A stretch of DNA of 64,000 nt from assembly GCA_028023455.1 (NCBI GenBank), contig JAQFVV010000151.1, positions 1,977,097 through 2,041,096 on the forward strand, in the 5' to 3' direction. The stretch's first letter is position 1. Each line of letters starts with the position of its first letter. Positions 42,501 to 54,500 of the stretch are shown here, one piece after another. A program made the translations under genes and the position numbers. The DNA is from Epiperipatus broadwayi. Its lineage: Eukaryota; Onychophora; Udeonychophora; Euonychophora; Peripatidae. Under the pieces are notes generated by a model. It had not been told where the DNA came from. It searched no databases and was given only the letters and a program-made list of their open reading frames with translations.

Positions 42501-45500
42501 TAGACCCATAAGCCATTCTTTAGACATTTTATACTATTTACCTTCAAAAAAGGCAACAATATTATCTTCAAAAAATTTTGTCATTAAACACTTTGGCAGA
42601 TCTTGATCTTCTGTTAAACAAATCATATTATCAGGTTTAAGTCCAAAATGGCCAGTTGCCATGAATTGTCATATGAAGTCACTTTAAATTTATGTTGTTA
42701 TGAAAGTGATAAATTAAAAAAAATATTAAAATATTTACAAAGTAATTGCTTGAAGTTGGTTATAACATTCAATAGATTAATAATACTTTGTCAATTTAAA
42801 AAGAAATATAATGATTTAAAGGAGCTGAAGATTAATAATAAAAAAATGGATTTCTATTCCATATACATCAAATTCTTAAGTTAAATTTTTAAAAAATATA
42901 TTATAAGGATGTTTTTAATGTTTCATTTTGCAATCCAACCAACATTAATTAGGTAGTGAATAATTCTAAGTGGCATGACTGTCAAGCAAAAAAGGAAAGT
43001 TGTTTATCAAATTTTTTTGGAATGCATGTTATCATATATAAGTAAATCGAGATGCAGCATAGAGAAAAGATTAAAGGAGCATCAATTGTTATATAAGCTT
43101 GTAAAAAATAAAAATAATAATGATTTAGTGATAGTTTCAGTTTTCTTGGATCATGAAAAGACACATAAATATATACTTTTGATCTTGAAAATGTTAAGAT
43201 TCTTTATGAAGAGAGAAACTATAATAAAATAAAAATTAAGGAGGCAATTTTCATAAAAAAAATGTAAAATGTATATAATTAATCAACAAACTGCTAACAT
43301 TAAAATTAGGCAATCCTGGAATTTGAGTTGATGACATTTGCTTTCATTATATTTTTTAAATTAAACGGCAGCTGAGGAAGGTTAAGTAATTAACTGAAAA
43401 TATTTCTGTGGATTGTAAGACTGTGTATAATAGTTAATTACTGATATATTTTTTATTATTATTGCAATATTTATTAAATAATGGACATTTTATTGTATTA
43501 CATGTATATTGTAATCTTTGGGCACTTTCCACCACTACTAAAACAATACAAAAGAAAGTCTACCATGTTGAGGTGCCAAAGAACCAGGACAACCTGTAAC
43601 CTTACCCTCGGTCAGCCCTCGACAATAAGCAACAACCAAAGCTTACCGAAGAGCACAACAACAGGCCAACACCATAATAATTAAGGATTTTTTATATCTC
43701 AGAAAATGAATTCTCTTATGGGCAAAATATCTTATAACACATATATGAGCAATAAACATCTTAGGTTCTTCTTCAATCTAAATCTCAGATTCTTATTTAA
43801 ATCTCAAGTTCTTATCATATTCAAACCTCAAGGTTCTTATCTAAATCAAATCTCAGAGTTCTTAGTATTTACCTGAAAATATGTGATAATGGTATATTAG
43901 ATATAATAATAAATTGGACTATTTCTATCATCTCTCAGTAAATGTTCAATGTATAGAAAATTTTAAACTTTTCAAATACAAACAACTAGTAACCTGTGTT
44001 GTCTATTTGTGTTTTATTACTAACCACTTGTTTGTATTTGAAAAGTTTAAAATTTTCTATACATTCAACATTTACTAATAAATGATGGAAATAGTCCAAC
44101 ATATTATCACATCTCAGGATTCTTATTTTATCCATATCTTAGGGCTTTATTCATACTTAATACAATAAGTAATTTAGTTAGCTTAACGTTTAAATATCAT
44201 TAAGTGAAATAACAACTTAGGTTCTTATATACAAGATATTCTTTATCTTCCTATAATTTGCAATCTTATTTCTAAAATAAATGAGACAGTGAAAATAGAA
44301 AGTATCTGAATACTTCAAGTAATCTTTGACTAGCAATAAAAATACTCTCAGAGTATATCTTATAAATATTCATCTTCGTATAACTTACGAGTAAATCTTG
44401 TTGAAATACCTTAATATATAACCTTGTATCAAGCAAAGTAAAAATAATGCAGTAGGCAGAAAGGGTATTTTTATGCCACTCCCTACATCATTAAGCATCC
44501 TTGTAATAAAAACAAAACAACATAATATTTTTATTTTAAATAAGGCAGGTATGTGATCAATAGCTTGAAATTGGTTTGGGGATAGTTTTTAGATAGAGAT
44601 TTTAAATGCCATCTCTCGATAAAGCTTGTTAGAGCTATTAGCATGCTCTTTCTTTTACTTTATACCTACAAACTTAACAAGTTAAGTCACATGATGTATG
44701 ACTTGATTTTATTTACTATAATGTTTAACATAACTTTATTAATTGCATTTTCCAGATAAATTGGTATGATGATGACAACGAAAACATAAACATAATGAAT
44801 AAGAAAATATTTATTTACAATATGACATAAATTTAATAATACAATAATGAATGAAAACAATAAGCAGTAGATATAACAGTACAAACTACTGCTGATATAA
44901 GCATTTACTTAAGCTAAATTGAATATAACCCTCGAGTAAATCCTTGAAAAACTACAATAATTAAATTTACATCACATTTAAGTTCTCTTACTTTATTTGA
45001 AAGACTAACTAACCAGCCATTATGCACACAGAATAGCAAGCGTCTGCTTTTAAACAGGCCATTAAAAGATGATTATTAAATTATAATGCAAGCTGTATTT
45101 GAAATCAGTGCTTAAATATAATTCTTATGATATTGCTAACATAGTTGACTACTAGATATAAACAATTTACATAGGTTTTATCTGTTTATGCATATAAGGG
45201 GCGGAATAATAAAAAGCTCAATGCTCAATGAATTAATATACCAGAAAATAACTTGGAATAGAGCTAAACAATTTTATACATGTATATGCCTTAAATATGC
45301 TTTCACTGATACCTGGCAGTGGACAGAATATCAGTAAATAATTGAACAATGCATGGAAGTTTAACCCGCACACACTTTCGTATGCACATAATCATACATA
45401 CTTTCGCTGAAGAAACATGCAAGACAATATAAAAATAATTGTGAGCCAATATCATACACTAAGATTTAAAAAACTATCTTCATTCACACACCTACTTGAA

Positions 45501-48500
45501 ATAACACAATTTGTCCTGATACCAAGCATAGAAAAACTGTTTTATCCTGTACACATTAATACATTTGAATAATGCTAGAATATAAATTCTGAGAAATCTT
45601 AATAATTTGTAATTAAAACTCTTTACCTGAAAATTTACTCTTATCAATTTCCATTTTAACATGTATATTCTATAAATATACCCAACAATGCATAGTATAA
45701 TAATAAACTAATAATATGTAAATAATAATAATAAACATATCAATTTCATAAAAACACACTATACTTAGATTACTCCGTTAAATAAAGCTTAAGAGGTTAT
45801 GATTTCTTACATTTAAATAAAATGATAACAGATAAAATATAAGGTTTTATTAAATACATAGGAGACAAATAAATGAATAAATATTTCAGAGCAGGAGTCT
45901 TGAAGCATTGTTTACATTTTAATTTCTTAAAAATGAATGATAACCAGCAGAACAAATAATAGAAGCAAACTTTTCAATAAGCAGGCAAGGACCATGCTTC
46001 CATGACTATACAGTAGTTTAGCAGGATTAATAAATGAAACAAATTCAAATTAATTCTTTTCTTCAGAATAATAAGACGTATTTTAAATAGATGAATAAGT
46101 GAATTACTGGAATTCCACAATAGTATTTTATTCATGTTAGATGAAACACAATTATATAACATTTTCTTTAAGTAATAAAAACAAGTATGAATACTATATT
46201 TTATCTTAAATAAATGAAGACTTTTAAAATGACTATGTTTCATTTCCTCCTTTGGTTTTATGATTATTTTAAAGTAACTCATTGTTGCATTTATTTCAAT
46301 AAACTGAAGTTATAATAATTTTAATCTGTGTTCTACCACTGTTTAAGGTTTTCATTTTATCATTTAACAATTTTTTTTTTTTAAGTATTTGTTGAAGAAA
46401 TTCACCATTACGCTTTTATAACTAAGTCATTCTTTTTATTGTCTTTTAATTTTAAATTGTTTGAATGCCTGTTATTTGATTGTCTATTAATTTAAGCTAA
46501 CTCAACTTTATTAATTTTTCAAAATTTGCTTAATATATATATTTTTTTGTGTTGCCCATACATTCTTCAACATCATTTTTAAAGTACTATTTATACTTTA
46601 TACTCTGCATTTGATCATAAAATCATCAAGATTATGATAATCTTGAAATCTGGGACAGTGTGGTGTAGTCATACGATCTTCGTCATTGTACCAAAGTTTA
46701 ATTTAATCACCTATTGCTAATTGTTTTTAATAGTTGTAAATGTTTGTTTACAATTCGTGATCATTATTTGGGTTGTTAGCAAATTTGTGAGATTTATCTA
46801 AAACACTTAATCAGATATTGATTCCGTTACAACTGAATATGAGCATAAAACTTAAAATTACAATTCACATTGTATGTGTGATTATATTAAATATCTTCAA
46901 TATTACTTTGCAATGAAATAATAGTGTTTTTTTTTTTATTCTCAATTTTTTTAAGGCACGGATCGACCAACAGGATTTGTTACTCAGAGAGCTGCAAAAT
47001 GCACTCCGGCGTAATGCTATGGAAAGAGATTGTAAATTGCTGCGCCAGCAACAGGATTATGAACAAAAAATACAACTTTTAATTCAACAAGTCAATGAAG
47101 CCAATGAAAGTAATTCCGAAGTATTAAAGTAAGAAACATTTATATTTTAAATTTTTTTTTGTAATCGATTTTTATCCAATCTTTATTTATCAAAGCATTT
47201 ACAAAAATATTATTTAATTACAATATACGTAAACTGAGCATGCTCAAACTCAGGAAAATTAATTATTTTACTCCTTGTATGCTCAGACTAAGCAAAAAAA
47301 TTATTCATGTTCGTCCACCATAAAAATATTATATGAACTGAGCATGCATAGATTAAAATAGAAAGTTTTTCATTCGAGTCCTGAGCATGCTCAGACTAAG
47401 CAGAAAGTTATTCGCTTCAGTTCTTATAATAGAGATATTATATTAACTGAGCATGCTCAGATTAAATAGGAAGCTACTCAGTTTAATCCTTCATAATAAA
47501 ATACTTGCTTTTTTTTTAAAAGAATAAATTGTAAAATTTTTATAAAATTAAGATATATAGGTAAGAATAATAGATTTGTAAAATTTATAACTAAAAGTAA
47601 ATTTATTGAGTAAATTAAAAAATGGGAGAGAAATTAAATTTCAATTGTTCATAGTAATTTTTTATGATGAATTGTAATTAAAAAGAAAATAGAAATTTAA
47701 AAATATCTTATCATTATAAACATATTTGTATTACAGTTTCGTTATTGAGTCTCATTAACTATTACGAATTTTGCCAAAAGTTAAGTTATTCTGAAAAAAT
47801 AGACTATAGCTTGATTTTGTATGAAAATTAGGAAACCTGGTATAAATTAAAATATAAACCGATTAGAATGATTCCCAATGTGCAGATATTTGTTTAATTC
47901 ATTCTGAGGGTTTTTGATTGAAAACTCTTTCCCGCCAGCATAAATCAGAGTTAAAAATCTTTCAGAAATGGGGTTCCTAAAAATAGTCCATTACTCCCTA
48001 CTGATTACCATGCATCACTCAGATTATCTGAACTATCAACCATACTGTTTTCCGCCAGTTCAAGCTACAGATGATGCATATCTATCAATTCATAGTACTG
48101 AATATTTAAACCAACAAATGCAGAATAAAGCAACCATGTGTTCATATAAACTAAAACTCCATTTTCTATTGGCTTTGTTTATTACAAATTCAGCTAGCAT
48201 CATATCAAATAAAAATAATTATGGTTAGTCATGGGGGTGTGTGTCATATAATGTTTAAATTCTGAAAATGACATCATGATAGGTTGAGCATTGGTTTAGG
48301 AATGGTACATCATTATTCCACTGCGTTAAACTATACAGGGTATCTCCTAATGAACATACATACATGTAGCCCACCACGCAATAAAAGGAAAAAGAACAGT
48401 TAATGCAGTTATTGGGATCCAAGAAGCAATAAAATATGCAAAGAAACAAAAACTAACGCAATATTATGCTATCAAAGTTGATTATAAATCAGCTTTTGAT

Positions 48501-51500
48501 TAGATAGAAAAACATTTTAAAATTTATTATTGAAAATTTTCTTGCACTGAGTAGAAATTAATTTATTAGCGACCAACAATATATTTAAGGTGAATGTGCA
48601 ATTTATTGAAGTAGGGATATTGATAAGAAGACACAATAAAATTGGCATTATAATTGGCCATTTATTTATGAAATGCTTTACAATATTGCTTAAATGCTAT
48701 TTTAGGACATTTTGCATAGTCAAGAGAAATTGAGATTATCTGGGTTCTACTGTAGTCATGCAAACTAAATTTTTTATCAAAATCAATATTCAGATCTTGT
48801 AATTATAATTCAACTATGATGCATGTAGTATAAGATCAAATTGACAACATCACCAACATGGAGCCTCACCCATGGTCCTCTTAATAGTCATTTGAATAAA
48901 TGACCCACGCACGGATAATAAAATCGAATTATTCTGACATCTGTTGGTAGAAAAATGAAATTTATTGAAATGCACATGTAGTCATCCAATACAAATAACT
49001 TACCCAATCATGTGAACACATGACCCACCCATGGATAATAAAATTAAATTATTCTGATATCTACTGATGGAAAAGTGAAATGATTGAAGTTAAATAAAAA
49101 CTCCATATTAATTTTTATAATCTATTACCTTAATTTTTATGTTAATTTTTAATTATTGCTAGATAGAGCTAATCTTAATAAATATAGGATTTTCATAAAA
49201 AATCTACGCTTACGGTATTTCCTGTTTAATTACAAATTAAATCTGTTAAGATATCAAAAATAATAATTTCAAAGTCGTAATGTTAAATTCTGTCAAATTT
49301 AAATGCTTTTAATATTCTAAAAGTTAAAACCAATAACTTGAATAATTAATCGCTTAAGCAATCGTATGATATTTGAGCATTAGAAGTGACAAGATGAGTT
49401 TCGAACCAGGGCCTGTTAATTTTTAAGTGTAATCACTCTATCATTGTTCAAAATTTTACACATGACATCTAAATTATTATTTTTATATCATCTGATAAGG
49501 ACTTGGATATATATTGTTGGTGTAATATATAGACACATATACTGATTAATTAGAAATATATTACTACTATGTACAGCATGATTCGATTCAGTTAGAGGAT
49601 AACAGACTGTGGAGATAGAGGTCCATGTATTACATCCAGCTCTGGCACTTTCAGCGCTCAATGTTTTTATGAATGTCCAAGCAATAAAACTGTTCACTTA
49701 TTATTATTATTTTTTTAATGGTTAGAATTTTCTAAAATAATTTCCAAGAAAATATGATGAATGCTTAACTTGGTTTTGTGCTTATAGTAGAGTATTGGTT
49801 TCTGATTTAACTACCTACTTTAAAAAAATCATTCTCATTTGGGCATTTGAGGTAGAATTACTGTAACGCAATAGCTAAGCTGCTACTAGGGATTGCTAAA
49901 TTAAATGGATCTCGGCAGTTTAATTTGCTGTTTATTTAATTATTAAAAAGTCACATGCACAAAAGTTGTAGCTGTGTTTAATAGATTATTCAGTGACATA
50001 TTTTTTTTTCTATTTGGCCCTTTTTTGAGTCTGGAATTATTCTAGAAATCCATAACTGTTAATCAGTCACTTTCTTCTGTAGATTAAATTGCTTAAGGCA
50101 AGGATTTTTTTCTAAAAATATGGTAATAGAGAGTAAAGCTACCATTAATAGATTGTCATTAAATGATATTCCAATGTTGGAAAGTATTGATTTTTATAGA
50201 ATGTTCATAGGAGACATTCTATTGCAACTTCATCAGAATTATACTAATACCTGTTTTCTTCATTCTCAAGGGCTTGAGCTAAAAAAAAAAAAAAAATGAA
50301 AAAGGGGATGGAATCATAAATATTGTGTATGTAGTTAAATGACGGAAATTTAGTTGTACTAACATTCAATCTGAGTATCACAATGGTGTAGGGAGATGAC
50401 TAATAGCAACGAGAGGCTCAATATGATTAGGACCTACCCTAAAGTAACTGAGGAAGGAATAGAAGGAGTCAGAAAATATTTTTTGTTTTAGAAACTATAT
50501 CTAGCCTTTAATGAACCAACATCCTATTCTATAATATAGCAGGAAGTATTCTTGGTCAAGCATTTTATTTGTTATTCCAATTAAAGGTTGTATCACTATT
50601 TGCCACTTGTAGAAGCACAGTGTCCAACTTCCAATCTGAGAATACTCTGTAAATATAATTATTCGAAAAAGGAGCGCAATAAAGCTTTACATTTTATTTT
50701 TCAGTTGATGCACGATCAAATTATACAATGTATTACTTTTACAAACGGGAAACTGTCTGTATATCTATATCAGGGGTCCCCAACCCTATGCCCGCGGGCA
50801 CCATGGTGCCCGCAGACCAGTTTACGTGTGCCTGCCGCTATCCAAACACGATAAAAAATCATTTATCTGATACAAATAAATTTAATTTTTAAAATTTTTT
50901 ATAAATTATTGTATTATATTGTAATCACATTGTAAGGCATACTATTCTTTTACAGCATAAAAGAGTCTATCTCTCAGTCCGTCAAGCGCAGTCATTCTCT
51001 GCGCACTGCACTATCACAGAATAAGTAAAGTTAACACAGATACCAATCTCTCTGCTTTGCGCATGTTTATAAATTGTATCAGTGCATACAAAATAAAATG
51101 GTTTTTTGGTTCCACATACTTGTGTGAATCATTGTTTTCAACTATGAATATCATAAAATCAAAATACAGATCTTGACTGAGTGACGAACATCTTGATGAT
51201 TGCTTACGAGCAGGAATATCATCATACTCCCCTAATTATAAAGCAATTGCCAATGAAGTGCAGTGCCAAAGATCGCATGGACTTTTTACATTATATATAA
51301 TTTAACAATTTACATAAAAAGATAAACGTTAATTATATGTTAAAATTTTATTTTTGAAATAAATATTTTTTTGTACATTATGTGTATTATTAACAATATC
51401 AAACTATAAATTTACATTGAAAAAATAAATGGTGCCCGCCACCTGGCCAGTATTATAGAATGTGCTCTTAAGTGCAAAAAGGTTGGGGACCCCTGATCTA

Positions 51501-54500
51501 TATAAATATATTTAAAATCAGATTCATGGTCTAAATAATAATGAACTATAGAAAGTTTTAAAAATGATTATTTAGCCTATTTAATGAGATACATTTAAAA
51601 TTCTAGGAATTCAAAAATCTCAATTTGTTAGTCTAAGTATAAATTTTATTGTCTCAATTAAAATCATAGACCAGAGTGAAATATAGAATTCACTTTTTAC
51701 TTATATTGTCTTTTTAACAGATTTAAGATTTATAGTGTTAATAAGCTTGGGGTTGTTATCATGTGACATTATCCTCATTTTTTGAGCTTCTGATATTAGG
51801 CTCAAGGACACACCAGTACTTTGATTATAGAAAAAAATACATATGCCAGAGCTGATGAATAATCAGTAAATTTTTGGATAAATAATAATTTGTGTGGCAA
51901 ATTGTGGATTTGATTTTGAAGTGTATTTTTTTAACAAACGGTTTGTTAATTCAATATTTATATCTTCGCAGGCTATTAAATATTATATTGCTAGAAGTGA
52001 TGATAATAGATGGACAATTGAAATCTTAAACCGGATTCCAAGAGATTGTAAAAGACCCAGAAAGAGACCACATATGAGATGGATGGATGAAATAAGAAAG
52101 TGTGCAGGGGTGATGTGGAGAAGAGAGGCTAGAGATCGAAAAAGATGAATTGAACTTGGAGAGACCTTCATCCTGCAGTGATTGATAATGGTTGATGATG
52201 TGTGATTTGTAAAGTAATAATAAATTAATTAAAGGAAATGTATATATAAAAAGAAAAAAGTATATATCTAAATGTGCAGTTTACTGCTTGATACTTTTAC
52301 CAGAGCTGGGTTTTTTTCAGACAGTAACATAATATGTTTAAAAATATCTATATAACTTTGATATTTTCTGCCATTTAATCCTACTTTCTGCAAGAAACTA
52401 GTTGCTGACTAAAATATCACATTGCAGGCTACACATTTAGAGATGTATTCTTGTATGAGAGTATATGTTAATATTATTTATAATTATCTATATCATTTTT
52501 GTCAGCTTACATATACTTACACACGCATATTCAGTTATTAATATTTTATTTAGGAATCATCAAAAAGATTTATATTTTTACAAAGTTCAGTGTCGAAATT
52601 TACAAAAAGAATTGCTCATGTCTCGCTACCATCAGCCAGAAAGAAGTCAGCTGACACAGAGAGGTGAGATGGCTTGAATTATTTCACTTTCTTTGTTGAT
52701 ACTGATCATTTCACACAAGCACATATATATGTTTATATATTCACATGATAATAGTCATAATATAATAAAACAATGAAATATCTACAATCTGACATTTTTT
52801 ATCTTAACAATAGATTGTAGATTGTTTTTTTGATTTATTAAACTTTGGCTGTGAACTGCATTTGGAAACCAGTTGCTTGGCAAACTATATGTATTAATAT
52901 TTATAGCTTATAGTTGTTATTTTTGCTTTAGGGATAAAGCAATTCTTATGTTCTGAAGATTATATATGGAAGTCAAGTTCTTACTCTGCAAACAGATTGA
53001 GATATCCTGGTTAAAGAAATCGCAATGGATCATTGTTTATTATAGGTTTATGGTAGTTGCTTAATATTTAAACGACAAACAATAAGTACAGGTCATTGGA
53101 GAAAAAATGATAGAAAATCTATTTCATTGTTTTTAGGGTTATTTATTTATTTTACAAGAGCACGGTACTAATTACAATCTTCTTATTGATAGAGGTTTTG
53201 AATATTTGAATTATATTTTTCATCTGCTTAATAAAATACTCGATTTTTGTCAAACTGTTGCACATATATTCAAATATTTGCAAATCATAGACCCTTTTGG
53301 TAAGATAGCAATAAAAAGATATAACTGTCGATTAATATTATTTATTTGTTAATTCATCAATAAAGTTTTTTTAATAAACATTAGATAATTTATCTAATTT
53401 TTGAACATTTAATGCTTAGTAATGTTTTTCATTTATATTATGGTGCTTTGAAATAATTATTAAAAATCTTTTAACAAGTTCCGTTAGTGATAGAAGATCT
53501 TCAGAAATAATTTTGTTCAAGAATTTATTATTTTTTAATAATAATGAGCTCTTTCAAGTCATTATTGTAATAATATTATAGTAGATGTTCTATATATAAA
53601 ACGTCTTTAAAAACAAACTGTTTAGATGCATTCAAAGCCTACTAGTAGAATTAAAGCCTATGTCTATTTTTAAAACCTTCAGATAGTCATGCTTGTATTA
53701 CTTACTGTGTTTATTGTGATGATTAAGCACTAAAAATTCACTATCATCAACAACCATAATTGTTTTTTTTTTTTATTTTTTTATGGAGTAATATTTCTTT
53801 TTTCTTTTATAAAAAATAAATATTTAAAAGAAGATAATTTTAACCAAATCATTTGCATTGTGAAGGAAAATTTAGATGTAATCCGTTCGGATATCTACTT
53901 TTCATTTTTGCATGATCACCATTTCTTATGCTTGCTCGTAACTGTTATTAAAATAGGCAAAACTCTCCATACAGTAATGCCACTCAGTGCAAGCCAGAGT
54001 AATCAATGGATGCCAGAAGGCTTGTGCATAAAATCCCTATCTAGTGCCTACTCATCCAATATCCCCAGACTAGTTTTTGGCTTTTGGCCTTTGTCAGTGA
54101 GAAGCCTTGGATCTGAGAGCACTGCACCTGGATCTTTGGATCTAATGCAACCCTCTAGCATGGAGTTTTTATCTCTACTTAACTACAAAACTATGAGAAT
54201 AAAATTGAAAACACAATAATATTTTCAATCTAAGCTCATTAACTTATATAGTCGTATAGGTCTGATCACAGTTCAGTACCCATACATTTTGGTGTCTTTG
54301 GTTCTTTAATAACCATAGCCACCAGTATCCTATTAGGCAGGATTGGTATTAAACTACTAAACATCACATGATCCCCATTTCTTATGCTTGCTCATAACTG
54401 TTATTAAAACAGGCAAAACTCTCCATACAGTAGTGTCATTCAGTGTAAGCCAGAGTAATCAATGGATGTCAGAAGGCTTGTGCAGAAACTAGTCTGGGGA

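Larger units (their letters stand above)
41345..42655 (-). mobile_element. Penelope-like element (PLE), minus-strand copy: RT thumb to GIY-YIG endonuclease
   Basis: Reading from 42655 leftward: FGLKPDNMICLTEDQDLPKC, a degenerate K.YKMSKEWLMGLP(I) RT block, IYKRSGDNVFVC (degraded YVDD context), a KILNIWIYITGEN region, then GIY-YIG endonuclease remains. The latter (41672-41430) is an 80-codon open frame with FLDHEKTHKYTFDLENVKIL and a KRKIKEAIFIK...INR motif. That C-terminal layout is typical of PLE endonucleases. Stops lie throughout the RT part. A family-A fragment interrupts it at 41675-41757. A hammerhead-like motif follows the endonuclease. Confidence 0.8.
39401..46955 (+). other. Intron 10 (7.6 kb)
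   Basis: It contains a 65-70-bp tandem repeat, the inverted Penelope-like pair with an inserted family-A fragment, a small minisatellite split by a mini family-C hairpin, and a long AT-rich remainder (44200-46950) in which I recognise nothing beyond a SINE-like head at 46660. Confidence 0.65.
47129..52553 (+). other. Intron 11 (5.4 kb)
   Basis: It contains a GAGCATGCTC repeat cluster, a LINE RT scrap, a 120-bp tandem duplication, two SINE-like units, the hAT element and an RTE 3' fragment. 47520-48300 and 49740-50580 hold nothing recognised apart from a poly-A run at 50281-50296. Confidence 0.65.

Noticed and set aside
43735-43870. Possible CRISPR-like array
   Set aside because: Units are degenerate, spacers are not unique and unit length varies; the host is an animal genome. 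It is a minisatellite.
45974-46282. 102-codon minus-strand open frame
   Set aside because: Composition (I, L, K, N rich, no motif) is what AT-rich DNA gives by chance; no neighbouring element supports it.
50448-50490. CTGAGGAAGG...GAAAATATTT as a PLE-type hammerhead
   Set aside because: Box words resemble the PLE motif at 43372, but the bases between do not form a stem II and no PLE coding sequence is adjacent.
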